Source of the DNA: Clostridia bacterium
GTDB lineage: Bacteria; Bacillota; Clostridia; DUPQ01
Direction of reading: 5' to 3'
Length of the DNA stretch: 10,847 bases
Assembly: GCA_030592355.1 (NCBI GenBank)
Contig: JAUVJE010000069.1
Location: 1-10,847 of the forward strand
The translations under genes were made by a program, and so were the position numbers. The notes below the pieces were generated by a model that saw only the letters and a list, made by a program, of their open reading frames with translations, did not search any database and was not told the origin of the DNA. Position 1 is the stretch's first letter. Each line of letters opens with the position of its first letter. Shown piece by piece: positions 7,287 to 10,847 of the stretch.

Positions 7287-8618
7287 ATGAAAAAATATTT
7301 AAGTATAATTGCAATTATCTTAACAATATCAATGATGGCATCATGTCAAATAGGAAACAATACTGTTGAAAGTAATAGCCCCAAACCCTCAGCCAGCCCA
7401 GTTCAGTCGGTAAATCCTACAGAAACATCATCTAATACAGCCTCTCCGGAACCCAGTAAAACACCTGGGCCGACAGTTTCGCCAAGTCCGACCCCAACGC
7501 CAAGTCCGACCCCAACTCCAACGCCGATTCCAACTCTCGCACCTACTCCGTCACCGACCCCGGGAGACACAGAACCAAAGGAAATTCCGGTGGTTAAGGG
7601 TATATATCTATCAGAAGGACATGTGGCAGACAGAACCAAACTGGATAAATGGATACACTTTGCAAATGAAACCGAAATTAATGCGTTTGTTATAAATGTT
7701 AAAAATGATTCAGGATACATCGTTTATGATTCGCAGAATGAAACTGCGCTTGCCCATGGTGCGGTTACCCCGATGTTCAATGCAAAACAACTTGTGGATG
7801 AACTTCATGAAAACGGAATATATGCAATTGCAAGGGTTGTTTGCTTCAAGGATGAAATTATGGGATCAGGCAATCCGGAATGGGCCCTGAAGAAAACCGA
7901 TGGCACAAGCTATAAAGAAATCACAAACAGCGGTTCAACAACATGGATGACCATAGCCAATGAAGAGGCCGGGCAATACATTGTGGAAATCGCACGCGAA
8001 GTGCTCGAAAAAGGATTTGATGAAGTACAGTTTGACTATGTTCGTTTCCCGGGTAATGGACATGGTGTCGATTACAGCAATTTAACTGAATCCAGGGAGT
8101 ATTATGTACACAGGTTTGTAACATACGCCGCAGAACAATTGGCGGGGTATGTTGTATCTGCAGACATATTCGGAATTACATGCATAGAAAGTTACGATGC
8201 CGGAGGGATAGGCCAGTCAATATCGGTTTTTGCAGACAATATAGATGTTATATCACCCATGATTTACCCTTCTCATTATGCAAATTCATCTACCAGAACA
8301 ATGGGTAACGGCATTGGATCAATAATAAACGGGAACCTTTATGAAAAACCGGACCTTGATCCATATGGGGTTGTTTACGACACCCTTGCGGTTGCAGCTT
8401 ACAAGATGTCAAAAATCGAAGGATACAAGGCAACAATGAGACCGTACCTTCAGGGATTCACTGCCACATACCTGCCCGATGGATACTGGACTGAATACGA
8501 AATGGAAAAATTCAGACAGCAGATACAGGGCGTATACGATGCAGGATTTGATTCTTGGATTTTTTGGGATTCCAGCCCGTCATACCCGATGTCATATTTC
8601 GGACCTCCGGAAGAATAA
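7287..8618 (+). CDS. Lipoprotein with DUF4015-type putative glycoside hydrolase domain
   Basis: This 443-residue protein starts with a lipoprotein signal: KK at 2-3, a hydrophobic core at 5-17 and the lipobox MASC with lipidation Cys20. A Ser/Pro/Thr-rich linker spans about 31-93, rich in TP and SP pairs, and probably reaches through the cell wall. Residues about 102-440 match the DUF4015 putative glycoside hydrolase family (PF13200), which has a TIM-barrel-like pattern. Its motifs are VKGIYL (103-108), NAFVINVKNDSG (132-143), IYAIARVVCFKD (178-189), FDEVQFDYVRFP (244-255), SADIFG (291-296), ISPMIYPSHY (322-331), RPYLQGFTA (385-393) and WIFWDSSPSY (424-433). Acidic residues in QFDYVRFP and SADIFG sit where barrel glycosidases carry catalytic carboxylates; that role is inferred. 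It is expected on the outer face of the membrane, acting on a polysaccharide of unknown identity. A GGAG site lies 6 bases before the ATG. The HAD gene follows after 9 bases. Confidence 0.85.
   Translation: MKKYLSIIAIILTISMMASCQIGNNTVESNSPKPSASPVQSVNPTETSSNTASPEPSKTPGPTVSPSPTPTPSPTPTPTPIPTLAPTPSPTPGDTEPKEIPVVKGIYLSEGHVADRTKLDKWIHFANETEINAFVINVKNDSGYIVYDSQNETALAHGAVTPMFNAKQLVDELHENGIYAIARVVCFKDEIMGSGNPEWALKKTDGTSYKEITNSGSTTWMTIANEEAGQYIVEIAREVLEKGFDEVQFDYVRFPGNGHGVDYSNLTESREYYVHRFVTYAAEQLAGYVVSADIFGITCIESYDAGGIGQSISVFADNIDVISPMIYPSHYANSSTRTMGNGIGSIINGNLYEKPDLDPYGVVYDTLAVAAYKMSKIEGYKATMRPYLQGFTATYLPDGYWTEYEMEKFRQQIQGVYDAGFDSWIFWDSSPSYPMSYFGPPEE
7481..7516 (+). repeat. 18-base tandem repeat (two copies) in the Pro/Thr linker
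   Basis: An 18-base unit beginning GCCAAGTCCGACCCC occurs twice back to back (7481-7498 and 7499-7516) without mismatch, each encoding six linker residues. It lies in frame, so gain or loss of a copy would change linker length without breaking the gene. Confidence 0.85.
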
Positions 8619-8627
8619 AGGTGAATA

Positions 8628-9299
8628 ATGAATAAACAACTTGGAATAATTTTTGATATGGATGGAGTACTGGTGGATTCGGAAGATGCAATGAAAACCA
8701 CTTCCATAAAATCCCTTGAACGATTCGGCATAAAACCTAAAAAGGAAGATTTTGTTGAGTTCACAGGCATGGGAGAGGACGCTTTCATAGGTGGTGTTGC
8801 AGGTAAACACGGACTCGAATATAAGACTGAAATGAAGGAATATGCCTATATGCTGTATGTCGAAAATGCCAGGGAGCTTGTATATGTATATCCAGGCGTT
8901 AAAAATGTTATTACCTCAGTTAAGCAAAAGGGATGTAAAATTGCGGTTGCATCAGCCGCAGACCTTATAAAAGTGAGAACAAACCTTGCATGCATTGGAA
9001 TAGAAGAAGATTTTTTTAATACCTTTGTTACGGGGAGTGATGTTACGAACAAGAAACCTCATCCGGAAATTTTCCAAAAGGCAGCTTCAAACATGGGTAT
9101 TAAACCTGCAGACTGTATTGTTCTCGAGGATGCCAAAAGTGGCATATCTGCGGCAAAATCTGCCGGTATGACATGCATAGGAATAACCACGGCATTTTCT
9201 TATGAGGAACTAATTGCAACAGAAGCTGACTTTGTTGTGTCTGACATAGCAGAAGCTCTATTGATAATAAATGAGTGGATTAATTTAAAAACTAAATAG
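8628..9299 (+). CDS. HAD-superfamily hydrolase, beta-phosphoglucomutase-like subfamily
   Basis: This 223-residue cytosolic protein has all four HAD motifs. FDMDGVLVDSE holds nucleophile D10 and acid/base D12. S109 sits in VASAAD (motif II), K143 in KKPHPEIF (motif III), and E167-D168 in VLEDAKSG (motif IV, Mg2+ binding). Length and motif spacing match subfamily IA enzymes such as beta-phosphoglucomutase, with a helical cap at about 16-85. The cap lacks the substrate-contacting segments I would expect of a true beta-phosphoglucomutase. The stretches FTGMGEDAFIGGVAG (45-59) and KIAVASAADLIKVRTNL (104-120) recall the HAD domain of the plant thylakoid protein SOQ1. A sugar or nucleotide phosphatase is equally possible. 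It begins 9 bases after the lipoprotein stop, with AAAGGTG just before the ATG, and is probably co-transcribed with it. Confidence 0.85.
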   Translation: MNKQLGIIFDMDGVLVDSEDAMKTTSIKSLERFGIKPKKEDFVEFTGMGEDAFIGGVAGKHGLEYKTEMKEYAYMLYVENARELVYVYPGVKNVITSVKQKGCKIAVASAADLIKVRTNLACIGIEEDFFNTFVTGSDVTNKKPHPEIFQKAASNMGIKPADCIVLEDAKSGISAAKSAGMTCIGITTAFSYEELIATEADFVVSDIAEALLIINEWINLKTK

Positions 9300-9308
9300 T
9301 TTGTGATT

Positions 9309-9336
9309 TTGCAAAACACTCAACTTGTGTTACACT
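9309..9336 (+). promoter_or_regulatory. Predicted promoter with extended -10 for the DEAD-box helicase gene
   Basis: TTGCAA (9309-9314) is followed after 16 bases by TGT-TACACT (-10 at 9331-9336, with the TGn extension). The predicted transcript would carry a leader of about 74 bases. An inverted repeat AACAC/GTGTT (9315-9319 and 9327-9331) lies in the spacer and could be an operator or chance. I see no hairpin with a T run between the HAD gene and this promoter, so read-through is possible. Confidence 0.45.
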
Positions 9337-9416
9337 ATGCGGGCTGAATTGTAATAATAGCATATTATTAACTTATCTATATATAACAAAGAAGTAAAAA
9401 AATAAAGGAAATATTA

Positions 9417-10847
9417 ATGGAAAAAGTAAAATTTACGGATATGAAGATATCCAAGGAAATACTAAAGGCAATTGAGGATATAGGATTTGAAGAAGCAACG
9501 GCAATACAGACTGCTGCCATACCTATTATAATGTCAGGCAGAGATTTAACAGGCCACTCTAAAACCGGAACGGGAAAAACAATAGCATTCGGGATACCGG
9601 CACTGGAAATGATAGATAGGGAAAACAGACTTCCGCAAGTACTTGTTATGTGTCCTACCAGAGAACTGGCAATACAGGCTTCAGGGGAAATCAGAAAGCT
9701 CACAAAGTATATCGATGGTATTAAAGTCGTGCCTATATACGGAGGACAACCCATTGACAGGCAGATAAAGGCTCTGAAACAGGGGGCTCAGATAATAATC
9801 GGAACCCCCGGCAGAATTATGGACCACATGAGAAGAAGAACAGTTAAGTTCGAAGATTTGAAAATGGTGGTTTTAGATGAAGCTGACGAAATGCTCAATA
9901 TGGGATTCAGAGATGATATTGAAACCATCCTCAAAGGCGTTCCTGAAAAAAGACAGACGCTTTTATTCTCAGCAACCATGCCAAGGGCTATTATGGACAT
10001 TACATATTATTACCAGGATGATCCCGAGTATATTCAAATAATACACAGCACCCTGACCGTTCCAGAAGTTGATCAATACTATATAGAAGTATCATACGGC
10101 AGAAAACCTGAGGTCCTGGGTAGTTTGATTGATATTCACAATCCAAAGCAAAGTCTTGTTTTCTGCAACACTAAAAGAATGGTTGATGAATTGGTCAATC
10201 AGATGCAGCAAAGAGGATACATAGCTGAAAGCATTCACGGCGGAATGCGCCAGCCGGCCAGAACCAGGGTAATGAAAGGATTCAGGGAAGGGAAAATTGA
10301 TATTCTTATAGCCACAGATGTAGCAGCCAGAGGAATAGATGTAGATGATATAGAAATGGTTGTCAATTACGATGTGCCGCAGGATGAGGAATATTATGTG
10401 CACCGCGTTGGAAGAACCGCCCGGGCGGGCAGAACCGGTCAGGCGTTCACATTTGTATCTGACCATAAACAGCTCAGGGAACTAGAGGAGATACAAAAGT
10501 ATACCAATGTGAATATTGAATTCATGAAAACCCCGAGTGGAACAAGCTTAAGTTCGGCAATGAATAATAAACTGGCGGATAAAATCAGGGAAACCATCGA
10601 CGATGGCGGTCTTGAAGGATATATGAAAATTATTGACAAATTGATGGAAGAAGATTATTTGTCAGTGGATATTGCAGCAGCTCTGTTTAAAATTACTATG
10701 AAAAAAGACAATGCTCCTGAAGCGAAATTCAGTGAGAAAGACATCGAAAATACCGGAGGAGAATCCGGTATGGTGAGACTTTTTATCAATGCCGGCAAAG
10801 ACCAGGGAATACGCCCCGGGGATATAGTTGGAGCGATTGCAGGTGAA
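9417..10847 (+). CDS. DEAD-box ATP-dependent RNA helicase, DbpA/CshA type (3' end outside window)
   Basis: The frame is open from the ATG at 9417 to the window edge, giving 477 residues; AAAGGAA precedes the start by 6 bases. All core motifs are present. They are the Q motif (GFEEATAIQ, Q31), motif I TGTGKT (50-55, K54), PTREL (80-84), TPGR (130-133), DEAD (154-157), SAT (185-187), ATDVAARG (299-306) and HRVGRTARAG (329-338). Motif I is preceded by HSK rather than the common AQ, a minor variant. After the helicase core and a linker (about 370-450), residues 452-477 (MVRLFINAGKDQGIRPGDIV...) begin a DbpA-type RNA-binding domain, which is cut by the window edge. Such enzymes unwind short RNA duplexes in ribosome assembly, mRNA decay or cold adaptation. 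The domain binds hairpin 92 of 23S rRNA in DbpA, but its target here is not known. Specific naming as dbpA, deaD or cshA is not justified without the C-terminus. Confidence 0.93.
   Translation, partial: MEKVKFTDMKISKEILKAIEDIGFEEATAIQTAAIPIIMSGRDLTGHSKTGTGKTIAFGIPALEMIDRENRLPQVLVMCPTRELAIQASGEIRKLTKYIDGIKVVPIYGGQPIDRQIKALKQGAQIIIGTPGRIMDHMRRRTVKFEDLKMVVLDEADEMLNMGFRDDIETILKGVPEKRQTLLFSATMPRAIMDITYYYQDDPEYIQIIHSTLTVPEVDQYYIEVSYGRKPEVLGSLIDIHNPKQSLVFCNTKRMVDELVNQMQQRGYIAESIHGGMRQPARTRVMKGFREGKIDILIATDVAARGIDVDDIEMVVNYDVPQDEEYYVHRVGRTARAGRTGQAFTFVSDHKQLRELEEIQKYTNVNIEFMKTPSGTSLSSAMNNKLADKIRETIDDGGLEGYMKIIDKLMEEDYLSVDIAAALFKITMKKDNAPEAKFSEKDIENTGGESGMVRLFINAGKDQGIRPGDIVGAIAGE

Noticed and set aside
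7112..7369. 85-residue + strand reading frame starting in a TAATG overlap with the heptad-protein stop
   Set aside because: It has no ribosome binding site, runs through the long palindrome and the predicted promoter, overlaps the lipoprotein start in another frame and has no recognisable family. It is very likely not a gene.
7403..7720. - strand frame with Gly/Val repeats
   Set aside because: It is the reverse complement of the Ser/Pro/Thr linker of the lipoprotein.

Overview
The window looks like a chromosomal segment of a low-GC Gram-positive bacterium, most likely a member of the Clostridia. The signs are AT-rich DNA, strong GGAGG-type ribosome binding sites, a TTG start, a lipoprotein with a Ser/Pro/Thr-rich linker in front of a DUF4015-type domain, and an MMPL exporter paired with a Gly-heptad surface protein. 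No species can be named from the sequence. Every gene belongs to, or resembles, a known family. I see no CRISPR array, tRNA, rRNA, insertion sequence, prophage gene or restriction gene, and coding covers nearly all of the window.

Layout from left to right. (1) Bases 2-2283 hold a glycan-related gene pair on the + strand. The first is the 3' end of a family GH38 alpha-mannosidase, whose catalytic part lies left of the window. It overlaps by 4 bases a TupA-like ATP-grasp gene that starts with TTG. (2) A convergent ZIP-family metal transporter (zupT-like) lies on the - strand at 2360-3175. It has a convincing promoter and a Shine-Dalgarno sequence that fixes its start. (3) A divergent two-gene operon at 3394-7112 encodes an MMPL/RND-type membrane exporter. 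Overlapping it by 4 bases is a secreted protein with an N-terminal beta-rich domain and about 36 consecutive Gly-containing heptads. A 21-bp-stem palindrome closes this unit. (4) Bases 7287-9299 hold a lipoprotein with a DUF4015-type putative glycoside hydrolase domain, followed 9 bases later by a HAD phosphatase/phosphomutase-like gene. (5) At 9417 a DbpA/CshA-type DEAD-box RNA helicase begins and runs off the right edge within its C-terminal RNA-binding domain.

Three units probably act together: mannosidase plus ATP-grasp ligase (glycan turnover or cell-surface polymer assembly), exporter plus heptad protein (envelope export), and lipoprotein hydrolase plus HAD enzyme (possibly only co-transcription). 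The most interesting part is the exporter/heptad-protein pair. The Gly-heptad domain, which in related systems I recall as an extracytoplasmic part of YhgE/Pip or MMPL membrane proteins, is here a separate secreted protein with no evident C-terminal membrane anchor. The exporter is preceded by a leader or operator region with a large inverted repeat.
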